From the NCBI GenBank assembly GCA_015485845.1, contig WFSU01000104.1, positions 1 to 30,102 of the forward strand: a stretch of 30,102 nucleotides of DNA, read 5' to 3'. Positions 15,677-22,355 of the stretch are shown in pieces (position 1 is the first letter of the stretch; each line of letters starts with the position of its first letter). Source of the DNA: Nitratifractor sp. GTDB taxonomy: Bacteria > Campylobacterota > Campylobacteria > Campylobacterales > Sulfurovaceae. A program made the position numbers and the translations under genes. The notes beneath the pieces are model-generated. The model had not been told where the DNA came from, searched no databases, and worked only from the letters and a program-made list of their open reading frames with translations.

Positions 15677-16287
15677 GCGACGGCAGCCTCTTCGCCCCGG
15701 ATGAGGCGGAGGATATTGGGGAGGTGTTTGTAGAGGATGACACCGGCGATGATCCAGAGGGGAGAGCGGGAGCTCAGACCTGGGAGACCATCAGGATAGA
15801 GGAAGTACGAAGCGCCCATCATGACAAGGATGGCGACAATGGCGGAGAGGGAAGAGATCTTGAGCCCCTTGGCCACAGCGATCCACGTGATGAGGGCGAT
15901 GAGTGCCAGCGGCCAGGTGAGTACGGCGATCACACCTACACCGGTGGCGACCCCTTTGCCCCCTTCGAAAGAGAGGAAAGCGGAGAAGCAATGCCCCAGA
16001 ACTGCGATGACGGCTACTGTCCACTGCACGGCGATATCCGCGCCCATCCAGCGGGCGATGAGTACCATGACGGCACCTTTGAGCATATCGAGGAGCAAGG
16101 TTGTGGCACCGAGTTTTTTGGCGAGTTTGGGGTCGTGCTCTTTGAGGACGCGCAGGACATTGGTCGCGCCGATGTTGCCGCTCCCTTCTTCTTTGATGTT
16201 GACGCCGCCGAATTGTTTGGCCAGGAGGTAGCCGAACGGGATACCGGCGATGAGGTAGGTGGCGATGTAGAGATAGAGGTTTTGCAT
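15673..16287 (-). CDS. plsY: acyl-phosphate:glycerol-3-phosphate acyltransferase
   Basis: Inner-membrane enzyme of phospholipid synthesis that moves the acyl group from acyl-phosphate to glycerol-3-phosphate. The protein is 204 aa, the typical length, with about five to six hydrophobic segments. Cytoplasmic motifs are conserved: GSGNIGATNVLR (about 36-47), LLLDMLKGA (about 65-73) and SFEGGKGVATGVG (about 107-119). The start is ATG with AAGGA upstream, diverging from nadA across 136 bases. In this genome it pairs with folB rather than with plsX. Confidence 0.95.
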   Translation of the reverse strand: MQNLYLYIATYLIAGIPFGYLLAKQFGGVNIKEEGSGNIGATNVLRVLKEHDPKLAKKLGATTLLLDMLKGAVMVLIARWMGADIAVQWTVAVIAVLGHCFSAFLSFEGGKGVATGVGVIAVLTWPLALIALITWIAVAKGLKISSLSAIVAILVMMGASYFLYPDGLPGLSSRSPLWIIAGVILYKHLPNILRLIRGEEAAVA

Positions 16288-16385
16288 GACGGTTTGTGTC
16301 CTTAATTTTATTTATACTTGTTGAATCGCCCCAGCAGGCAGCCGGGTTTAATTGAAGCAATTTTACCAAGATAATGTTAATTCGG

Positions 16386-16391
16386 TATAAT
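16386..16391 (+). promoter_or_regulatory. probable -10 of nadA
   Basis: A perfect TATAAT lies 32 bases upstream of the nadA ATG, giving a predicted start near 16398; AAGGATAG follows at 16413-16420 as the ribosome site. It lacks the TGn extension. The same divergent gap (16288-16423) holds TATAAA on the minus strand (16316-16311), which may serve plsY-folB. Confidence 0.5.
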
Positions 16392-16423
16392 GGCATGAAA
16401 TTATATACAAGCAAGGATAGCCC

Positions 16424-17419
16424 ATGAACATCGACTATCGTGCCGAAATTGAACGGCTCAAAAAGGAACTGGATGTCACCGTTGTCGCCCATTTTTATCA
16501 GCGTGACGAAGTATTTGAAATGGCTGATATCACCGGAGACAGCCTTGAACTGGCACGCAAGGTCAAAGCCGATGACAGCGAGTGGACAGTCTTTTGCGGG
16601 GTTGGATTCATGGGACAGAGCGTCAAAGTGATCGCCCCCGAAAAACGGGTGCTCATGCCCAAAATCGCCTGCTGCGCCATGGCACGGATGATCGATGCGA
16701 GCTATTACGATGACAGTGTAGCCTACATGGAAAAGCATGGCATCGCTCGCGAAGACATCCTGCCGATAACGTACATCAACTCCGATGCCACTGTCAAAGC
16801 CAAAGTAGGTGAAATGGGCGGGCTGGTCTGTACCAGCTCCAACGCCTTCAAAATCATTGAAAAGGGGCTTGAGAGTGGCAAAAAAATCCTCTTCGTCCCC
16901 GATCGCTGTCTCGGGCAAAACTTCGCTATCCAGATGGGGCTTAAAAGCTGCGTTATCGGCGAAGGGGAGTGTAACCCCAACGAGGCCGACATTATCTGCT
17001 ACAATGGCTTCTGCTCTGTACACCAGCTTTTTACGCCGAATGACGTCAATTTTTATCGCCGTAAATACCCCGATATCAAAATCGCCGTCCACCCCGAGAG
17101 TGATCCGAGCGTGACGGCTCTGGCTGATTTTGTTGGTTCGACTTCCCAGCTGATCCGCTACGTCGCCGAGCTCGATCCCGAACAAAAAGTCGCCGTAGGT
17201 ACCGAGTACAACCTCGTTAACCGGATGCGGGATAAAAACACGTACGTCCTCTCGGCCACCAAGCCTGAGTGTCCTACGATGAATGAGACCACCCTCAAAG
17301 ACCTCTACCTGACGCTCAAATCAATCGAAGACGGTAATCCGATCAATGAGATCGAGGTGGATGCGCATACGATCAAGTATGCCAATTTGGCGTTAGAACG
17401 CATGTTAGCCATAAATTAG
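16424..17419 (+). CDS. nadA: quinolinate synthase A
   Basis: Condenses iminoaspartate with dihydroxyacetone phosphate to quinolinate, the first committed pyridine ring of NAD synthesis. The protein is 331 aa and cytoplasmic. A [4Fe-4S] cluster is held by three Cys in the family; candidates here are C83 or C84 (KIACCAMA), C197 (NGFCSVH) and C283 (ECPTMNETTL). Substrate motifs VVAHFYQRDEV, TYINSDATVKA, SSNAFKI and VHPESDPSV are intact. The start is ATG 16424 with AAGGAT upstream. It is followed by nadC after 133 bases that contain a hairpin and repeat copy C. No nadB is in the window, so the iminoaspartate source is encoded elsewhere. Confidence 0.97.
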   Translation: MNIDYRAEIERLKKELDVTVVAHFYQRDEVFEMADITGDSLELARKVKADDSEWTVFCGVGFMGQSVKVIAPEKRVLMPKIACCAMARMIDASYYDDSVAYMEKHGIAREDILPITYINSDATVKAKVGEMGGLVCTSSNAFKIIEKGLESGKKILFVPDRCLGQNFAIQMGLKSCVIGEGECNPNEADIICYNGFCSVHQLFTPNDVNFYRRKYPDIKIAVHPESDPSVTALADFVGSTSQLIRYVAELDPEQKVAVGTEYNLVNRMRDKNTYVLSATKPECPTMNETTLKDLYLTLKSIEDGNPINEIEVDAHTIKYANLALERMLAIN

Positions 17420-17445
17420 AAGGTAGAAATTAGAAATTTTGGTTT

Positions 17446-17466
17446 GCTTTTCTGCGAAAAGCTTTT
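17446..17466 (+). terminator. weak intrinsic terminator or attenuator after nadA
   Basis: GCTTTTC (17446-17452) pairs perfectly with GAAAAGC (17456-17462) over a TGC loop and is followed by TTTT. The stem is AT-rich, so partial read-through into nadC is likely. Confidence 0.4.
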
Positions 17467-17473
17467 ATCCAAA

Positions 17474-17534
17474 AAGGGGTTGAGGCTTCAGCCCCACAAA
17501 TAAACGTAACGCGTAACACTTAGCACGTATCACG
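17474..17534 (+). repeat. composite intercistronic repeat, copy C (between nadA and nadC)
   Basis: Same module order as copy B. A purine tract GGTAGAAATTAGAAA (17422-17436) comes after the nadA stop. The palindromic module (17474-17498, GGGG...CCCC ends) matches the copy B module at about 21 of 25 positions. The ACGTAAC-rich 33-base module (17502-17534) matches copy B at 31 of 33. A 4-base insertion separates the last two modules relative to copy B. The ribosome site of nadC follows directly. Confidence 0.8.
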
Positions 17535-17552
17535 CAAAAAAGGAACAACCAA

Positions 17553-18374
17553 ATGCTGAAACACGAATTCATCGAAGCGATGCTCCGGGAGGATGTTGGG
17601 CGGGGGGATCTCTACGCCCGGATCGAGCCAGCTAAGCCGATACGTGCCTATATCCTTGCCAAAAGTGACGGGGTATTTGCCGGGGCGGAGTATATCGATG
17701 AAGCGGCGAACATGTACGATTTGACTCTTACGTGGATGATACAGGATGGAGCTTCGTTTTCTACGGGAGATCGGTTGCTGGAGATCGAGGGGGATTCGCA
17801 CACGATCATGGCGCTGGAACGTTCCTTGCTGGACATTGCCTTGCATGCCAGTTCCATTGCGACGCTGACGGCGCAGTATGTCAAGGCGATCGAAGGAACG
17901 GGTGTAAAACTGCTCGATACCCGCAAGACCCGTCCGCTGCTGCGCAACTTCGAAAAATACGCCGTCCGGTGCGGCGGCGGGCTCAATCACCGGATGGGAC
18001 TTGACGACTGCCTGATGCTCAAGGATACGCACCTCAAGACCATCGATGATCTCGATGCCTACATGGCCGCAGTGCGACGAAAAATTCCGTTTACAGCCAA
18101 AGTCGAGATCGAATGCGAAGATCTCGCGATGGTCAAGCGTGCCATGCAGGCCGGAGCAGAGATTGTCATGTGTGACAATATGTCATTGGAAGAGACTCGT
18201 GCCGTGGTGGCATACCGTGATGAGCATTATCCTCATGTGCTGCTCGAAGCCAGTGGCAACGTCACCCTCGAGACGATCGATGCGATCGCTCAGACGGGGG
18301 TCGATGCGATCAGCTCAGGGAGCATCATCCACCAGGCCAACTGGATCGATCTCTCGATGCGGGTGGAGGGGTAA
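17553..18374 (+). CDS. nadC: nicotinate-nucleotide pyrophosphorylase (carboxylating)
   Basis: Quinolinate phosphoribosyltransferase: turns quinolinate and PRPP into nicotinate mononucleotide, the step after NadA. The protein is 273 aa. The N-terminal domain begins EDVGRGDLYARIEPA. The barrel carries DTRKTRPLLRNFEKYAVRCGGG (key residues R, K and H of the quinolinate pocket, about 129-150), NHRMGLDDCLMLKDTH (about 151-166), KVEIECE, MCDNMS and LEASGNV. The start is ATG after AAGGAA in the 17540s. The next gene begins 4 bases after its stop. A complete, unfused enzyme. Confidence 0.97.
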   Translation: MLKHEFIEAMLREDVGRGDLYARIEPAKPIRAYILAKSDGVFAGAEYIDEAANMYDLTLTWMIQDGASFSTGDRLLEIEGDSHTIMALERSLLDIALHASSIATLTAQYVKAIEGTGVKLLDTRKTRPLLRNFEKYAVRCGGGLNHRMGLDDCLMLKDTHLKTIDDLDAYMAAVRRKIPFTAKVEIECEDLAMVKRAMQAGAEIVMCDNMSLEETRAVVAYRDEHYPHVLLEASGNVTLETIDAIAQTGVDAISSGSIIHQANWIDLSMRVEG

Positions 18375-18378
18375 GTAC

Positions 18379-19341
18379 GTGGCGATCCCCTATCCTGAGT
18401 TGGCGACCGTATTTAACCGTCTGCTCGATGAACACCGTGCCGTGACAATCCTCTCCCATGTCAATCCCGATCCCGATGCGATCGGGACGGCGCTGGGGGT
18501 TTACCACTGGCTCAAAGAGCAGGGGAAGCGGGTCGAAATAGCCAACGCCACTGTAGATATTCCCCGCAATCTCGACTTCTTGCCCGGCTTTTCCAAGATC
18601 AAAAACAAGATTGATTTTGACGACTCGCTCATCATCGCCTGTGACAGCGGCTCGATCGACCGGCTGGGGTTTGATCTGAGTGGTCGGGTGATCGTCAATC
18701 TCGACCACCACCCTACCAATACTCAATACGGCACCCTCAATATCGTTGATCCTGAAGCGGTGGCCAGTTCGGAGGTCGCCTGGCACCTTCTCTCTCCCCT
18801 GTGGGAGATTTCACGGGAGAGTGCCACTGCTTTTTATGCGGCACTGATCTCCGATACCCGTAATTTTACGACGGGAAACATGCATCAGGGGGTGTTTGAT
18901 CTGGCTGGGGAGCTGGTGAGCCGGGGGGTGAATATCCCGGAAGTGACGCGGCAGATGCTCCATCGCCGTTCCCTTGCATCGCTGCGTATTCTCGGTGTGG
19001 CGATCGATTCGCTGGAACTGGTACGGGATGCCCGGGTGGCGTTTATGACCATTCGTCGGGATGATCGTCTCCGGTGGGGTGCCCGGGGATCGGATCTCGA
19101 CGGCATCGTGGATTATGCCCGGTCGCTGGTGACGGTGCAGGTAGCCGTGATGCTTGTCGAACGGAAAAACGACATCAAAGTCTCCCTCCGGAGCAAAGGG
19201 GTCGATGTCGTACGGATCGCCAAACACTTTGGTGGAGGAGGGCATCGTGCAGCGGCCGGGTTTGAAGTGCAGGGGATGGAACTGGAGGCGCTGAGGGAGG
19301 CGATCCTGAATGTCATGGAAGAGGAGGACGTTTTATCATGA
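18379..19341 (+). CDS. DHH-family phosphoesterase (NrnA-like oligoribonuclease / pAp phosphatase)
   Basis: Cytoplasmic metal-dependent phosphoesterase, 320 aa. Metal motifs are SHVNPDPDAIGTALG (about 24-38), IACDSG (about 82-87) and LDHHPTN (the DHH motif, about 105-111). The C-terminal DHHA1 domain ends in the substrate loop FGGGGHRAAAGFE. The size and motif set fit NrnA, which degrades short RNA and pAp, rather than the larger RecJ. The start is GTG 18379 with GGAGGGG directly upstream. An upstream in-frame extension to 18046 lies entirely inside nadC and is rejected. The stop overlaps the M23 gene by ATGA. Confidence 0.92.
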   Translation: MAIPYPELATVFNRLLDEHRAVTILSHVNPDPDAIGTALGVYHWLKEQGKRVEIANATVDIPRNLDFLPGFSKIKNKIDFDDSLIIACDSGSIDRLGFDLSGRVIVNLDHHPTNTQYGTLNIVDPEAVASSEVAWHLLSPLWEISRESATAFYAALISDTRNFTTGNMHQGVFDLAGELVSRGVNIPEVTRQMLHRRSLASLRILGVAIDSLELVRDARVAFMTIRRDDRLRWGARGSDLDGIVDYARSLVTVQVAVMLVERKNDIKVSLRSKGVDVVRIAKHFGGGGHRAAAGFEVQGMELEALREAILNVMEEEDVLS

Positions 19342-20750
19342 GACGTTACAATCGTTATCGACCGAGACGCCGCCGCAAGGTGTGGCCCTGGTTGTTGTTT
19401 ATCATATTGTTGCTGGGAGGGGGACTCTGGGGGTTGACCCAGTATCTGCCGCAGTTTGAGCGGATCCCTCCCCGGATTACGGCGCCGGAGGCAACATTCT
19501 GGAGTGTCGATGTCCCCATCAAGGTGACCCTCAGCGACAATCGTGGACTGAGCGAGTATCAGGCGATCCTGACCAACGGACAGGCCAACATCATGGTGGC
19601 TTCCAATCACTTTATGATCCCCATGAAATCAACGGAGGTCGCGCTGCAGATGCCCAAAAGTGCGGCGAAAAAGATCGCGCACGGTACTTGGAAATTATTA
19701 ATCCAGGCACGGGATACCAGCCTGATCAATAAACTGTTTGACAACAGTACTGTGGCGACGGTTCGGATCGAAGCCGACACCCGACCCCCTGTGGTAACGC
19801 TGCTGGCAAAAAGCCCGACGATGGCACGGGGCGGCAGTGCGCTGGTCGTGTTCAAAGCGGAAGATATCAATTTGAAAGAGGTGTATGTGGTCGCCGGAGG
19901 GAGACGTTTCACGCCACAGGTGTATCACAAAAAACCCTACTATACGACTCTGATCGCCTGGCCGTTTCGGAAAAAACGGCTGGGAGCGGTCATCGTAGCC
20001 GTGGATCGTGCCGACAATAAAACCGTCAAAAAATTTGGCTTCCCTGTTGTCTACAAACAGTACAAAGTCTCATGGATACATGCCAGTGACCGCTTCATCA
20101 ACGGGCGTATTACGTACGTGGCCAAACTCGATCCCCGATTTGCCCACATCGCCAATCCCCTCGACCGTTTCCGTGCCGTCAACGAGACGATGCGCCTCGA
20201 CAATGAAAAGCGGATCCATGCATTGGCATCCGTTATCCACAAAAAGACGATTACTCACTGGAAAATGCACCCTTTCTACCCGCTGAAATCGGCCAAATTG
20301 GTAGCGGATTTCGGAGATGAACGCCATTATTATTATAATGATCCCAAAAAAGAGATTTCGCGTTCGTATCACCTCGGCTACGATCTGGCCAGCGTGCGTC
20401 ACGCTCCCATTATCGCCTCCAACGCCGGCAAAGTGCTCTACGCAGCCAAAAACGGTATCTACGGTAATATGCCGCTGATCGACCATGGCTTCGGGCTGGC
20501 AACGCTCTACGGACACTGTTCACAGATTCTCGTGGAGAAAGGGGATGAGGTGACCGCCGGGCAGATGATCGCCCGAACCGGGAAAACCGGTTTGGCGCTG
20601 GGAGATCATCTCCACTTTGGTGTCCTTGTGCATGGGATCGAAGTGTGGCCGATGGACTGGATGAAGGGAAACTGGATCCATAAAAACATCGATCAGGTCT
20701 TCAAAAAAGCCGATAAAATCATCGCCAGAGATACGAAGAAAAAGTCATGA
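19338..20750 (+). CDS. membrane-anchored M23 (LytM-type) metallopeptidase
   Basis: Probable peptidoglycan endopeptidase, 470 aa. A basic N-terminus (RYNRYRPRRRRK) leads into one TM helix (about 15-34). A long periplasmic region of beta-rich character follows (about 40-330). The M23 domain (about 335-450) has the zinc site HLGYDLA (H and D), GLATLYGHCSQ and DHLHFGVLV with the catalytic His pair. All ligands are present, so it should be active. Known Campylobacterota relatives trim peptidoglycan crosslinks and affect cell shape (Csd1/2/3, Pgp3 group). In C. jejuni a member of this family follows tyrA. It overlaps both neighbours by four bases. Confidence 0.93.
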   Translation: MRRYNRYRPRRRRKVWPWLLFIILLLGGGLWGLTQYLPQFERIPPRITAPEATFWSVDVPIKVTLSDNRGLSEYQAILTNGQANIMVASNHFMIPMKSTEVALQMPKSAAKKIAHGTWKLLIQARDTSLINKLFDNSTVATVRIEADTRPPVVTLLAKSPTMARGGSALVVFKAEDINLKEVYVVAGGRRFTPQVYHKKPYYTTLIAWPFRKKRLGAVIVAVDRADNKTVKKFGFPVVYKQYKVSWIHASDRFINGRITYVAKLDPRFAHIANPLDRFRAVNETMRLDNEKRIHALASVIHKKTITHWKMHPFYPLKSAKLVADFGDERHYYYNDPKKEISRSYHLGYDLASVRHAPIIASNAGKVLYAAKNGIYGNMPLIDHGFGLATLYGHCSQILVEKGDEVTAGQMIARTGKTGLALGDHLHFGVLVHGIEVWPMDWMKGNWIHKNIDQVFKKADKIIARDTKKKS

Positions 20751-21193
20751 TACTTTTGATCAACCCTATCGCTGTCCCGATGCAGATCGGATGCTATGAT
20801 AACGACTATCGGGTATGTACCCGGACGTTTGAAGGACGAGCGTCTGACGTGTTGCTCGGGGCACTGGAGGCGTTGATGGCTGAGTTTGCCATCGAGCGGA
20901 TTATTTATGCCAGTGGCCCGGGGAGTTATATGGCGATCAAGCTCACCTACATCACGTTAGCAACCCTGGAGACGTTGCGCGGGATTCCTTTTGCTGCGTG
21001 CAGTGCATTTACCCTCAATGCCAACCGGCCAATCCGTGCCATGGGGCAACTGTACTTCGTCAAAGAAAAAGAGACTATAATAACACAAAAATTTGACGAA
21101 CACGTCCCGCAGGAATTTGGGTTGCCCAACTATCTAGGCGATCTCGAGATCGAATCCGAGAATACCCCTTTGTACATCCTTCCTGCGGTCTAA
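20747..21193 (+). CDS. TsaB-like protein (t6A tRNA modification partner), short form
   Basis: 148 aa. The stretch IIYASGPGSYMAIKLTYITL (about 50-69) corresponds to the glycine-rich GPGSFTGLR region of TsaB/YeaZ, and ETLRGIPFAACSAFTLN to the following helix and strand. TsaB is a scaffold for TsaD in making threonylcarbamoyl-adenosine on tRNA. The protein is well short of the usual 215-230 aa and lacks most of the second ASKHA half, as does the equivalent gene between lpxC and thrB in Campylobacter and Helicobacter. Function is therefore inferred. ATGA overlap with the peptidase gene shows co-translation. Confidence 0.75.
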   Translation: MILLINPIAVPMQIGCYDNDYRVCTRTFEGRASDVLLGALEALMAEFAIERIIYASGPGSYMAIKLTYITLATLETLRGIPFAACSAFTLNANRPIRAMGQLYFVKEKETIITQKFDEHVPQEFGLPNYLGDLEIESENTPLYILPAV

Positions 21194-21203
21194 AAGGCTG
21201 CCT

Positions 21204-22085
21204 GTGCTCATCAGTGTTCCTGCCACCAGTGCCAATCTGGGACCCGGTTTTGATACGCTGGGTCTGGCGATCGATCTGCGTAATGAGATCCTCATCAAAC
21301 CGTCGCGATTTTTGAGTCTCTCCACCCATGGAGAGGGGGATGACAATCCCCGAATCAAGAAGAATACTCTCTTTTTACATATTTTCAACAAACACTACCG
21401 CCGTCTCAGCGGCAAGCACAACACGTTCCGATTTGAGTTCACGAACCGCATCCCGATTTCACGAGGTTTGGGAAGCTCCTCCGCCGTCATTGTGGCTGCC
21501 ATTGCCGCAGCCTATGCTGCTGCCGGTGCCAAATACAACAAGCGGGAAATCCTCAATCAGGCTTTGAAGTTCGAACACCACCCGGATAACATTACGCCAG
21601 CCGTAATGGGAGGGTTCAACGTCGCCTGCCTCGAAGGGGATCGGGTCTTCAGCAAAAAACGTCGCATGCCCGGCTACCTGCGTGCGGTGTTGGTTGTCCC
21701 GAATCGGACGATCTCGACCAACCGTTCCCGTCACGTCCTCCCCAAGGTCTACCCCAAAGAGGAGATGGTCTATTCCCTCTCCCGTGCCGCCTATATGACG
21801 GCGCTGTTCATGAGTGAATCGTGGGATCAGCTCCGCATCGCCTCCAAGGATAAGATCCATCAAGATCGACGGATGAAAATGATGCCCGATCTCTTTGATG
21901 TGCAAAAGATCGCCCTGGCTAACGGCGCTTTGATGAGCACCCTCTCCGGGAGCGGTTCGACGTTTTTCTCCCTCTGCTATGAGGACGACACTGATAAGAT
22001 TGCACAAGCTCTCTCCAAGCGCTTTCCCCACTATCGGGTACTGGTGCATTCGCTGGATAATCACGGAGTCACCGTCAAGAGTTAA
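21204..22085 (+). CDS. thrB: homoserine kinase
   Basis: GHMP-family kinase that phosphorylates L-homoserine in threonine synthesis; 293 aa. The N-terminal VPATSANLGPGFDTLGLAI (about 5-23) is diagnostic. The ATP loop is PISRGLGSSSAVIVAA (about 85-100). HHPDNITPAVMGGF and the C-terminal STLSGSGSTFFSL complete the fold. The start is GTG 21204, ten bases after the TsaB-like stop, with AAAAGG upstream; no ATG lies near the N-terminal motif. Its place before ylxR-infB is a Campylobacterota trait and not a pathway link. Confidence 0.96.
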   Translation: MLISVPATSANLGPGFDTLGLAIDLRNEILIKPSRFLSLSTHGEGDDNPRIKKNTLFLHIFNKHYRRLSGKHNTFRFEFTNRIPISRGLGSSSAVIVAAIAAAYAAAGAKYNKREILNQALKFEHHPDNITPAVMGGFNVACLEGDRVFSKKRRMPGYLRAVLVVPNRTISTNRSRHVLPKVYPKEEMVYSLSRAAYMTALFMSESWDQLRIASKDKIHQDRRMKMMPDLFDVQKIALANGALMSTLSGSGSTFFSLCYEDDTDKIAQALSKRFPHYRVLVHSLDNHGVTVKS

Positions 22086-22096
22086 TCTCTTTTGGG

Positions 22097-22102
22097 TATA
22101 AT
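22097..22102 (+). promoter_or_regulatory. possible internal -10 before ylxR-infB
   Basis: TATAAT ends four bases before the ylxR ATG (22107). If used, transcription would begin at about 22109, inside that start codon, so the mRNA would be leaderless or would start translation at a later Met (22131). It could boost infB expression within the operon. Confidence 0.3.
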
Positions 22103-22106
22103 AGCG

Positions 22107-22355
22107 ATGCAAAAAAAGAGTCCCACCCGCATGTGTATCTCCTGTCGCACTCGAGAATCCCAAAACGATTTGATCCGACTACAGTCACGAGACAGGCATG
22201 TTATACCTTTTTCCGGGACCGGTCGGAGCTTTTATCTCTGCCAGACGTGTGCGTCCAATGCCAAGCGAATGCGCGGTATCGCCAAGCGGCTGGGAATAGA
22301 GAATGATGCATTGCTGACCATACTAAAGGAGTTTACCACCCATGGGGAAAATTAA
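22107..22355 (+). CDS. ylxR: YlxR/DUF448 RNA-binding protein
   Basis: 82 aa. RMCISCRTRESQNDLIRLQ (about 8-26) is the YlxR signature with its paired cysteines, and GTGRSFYLCQTCASNAKR (about 38-55) the second conserved strand and helix. The fold is a small RNA- or nucleoid-binding protein, and the gene sits next to infB in most bacteria. The start is taken at ATG 22107; a TTG-initiated form from 22092 would be read through the TATAAT. There is no clear SD, which fits coupling to thrB (stop 21 bases upstream) or leaderless translation. Its end overlaps infB by 14 bases. Confidence 0.9.
   Translation: MQKKSPTRMCISCRTRESQNDLIRLQSRDRHVIPFSGTGRSFYLCQTCASNAKRMRGIAKRLGIENDALLTILKEFTTHGEN

Noticed and set aside
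15791..17185. 464-codon minus-strand frame across plsY and nadA
   Set aside because: It lies opposite nadA and in another frame of plsY, both strongly supported. Its C-terminal half is Arg/His/Pro-rich as expected for a shadow frame.
18046..18378. N-terminal extension of the DHH protein inside nadC
   Set aside because: The extension reads through nadC in another frame and has no family similarity; GTG 18379 has a strong GGAGGGG and begins at the normal N-terminus.
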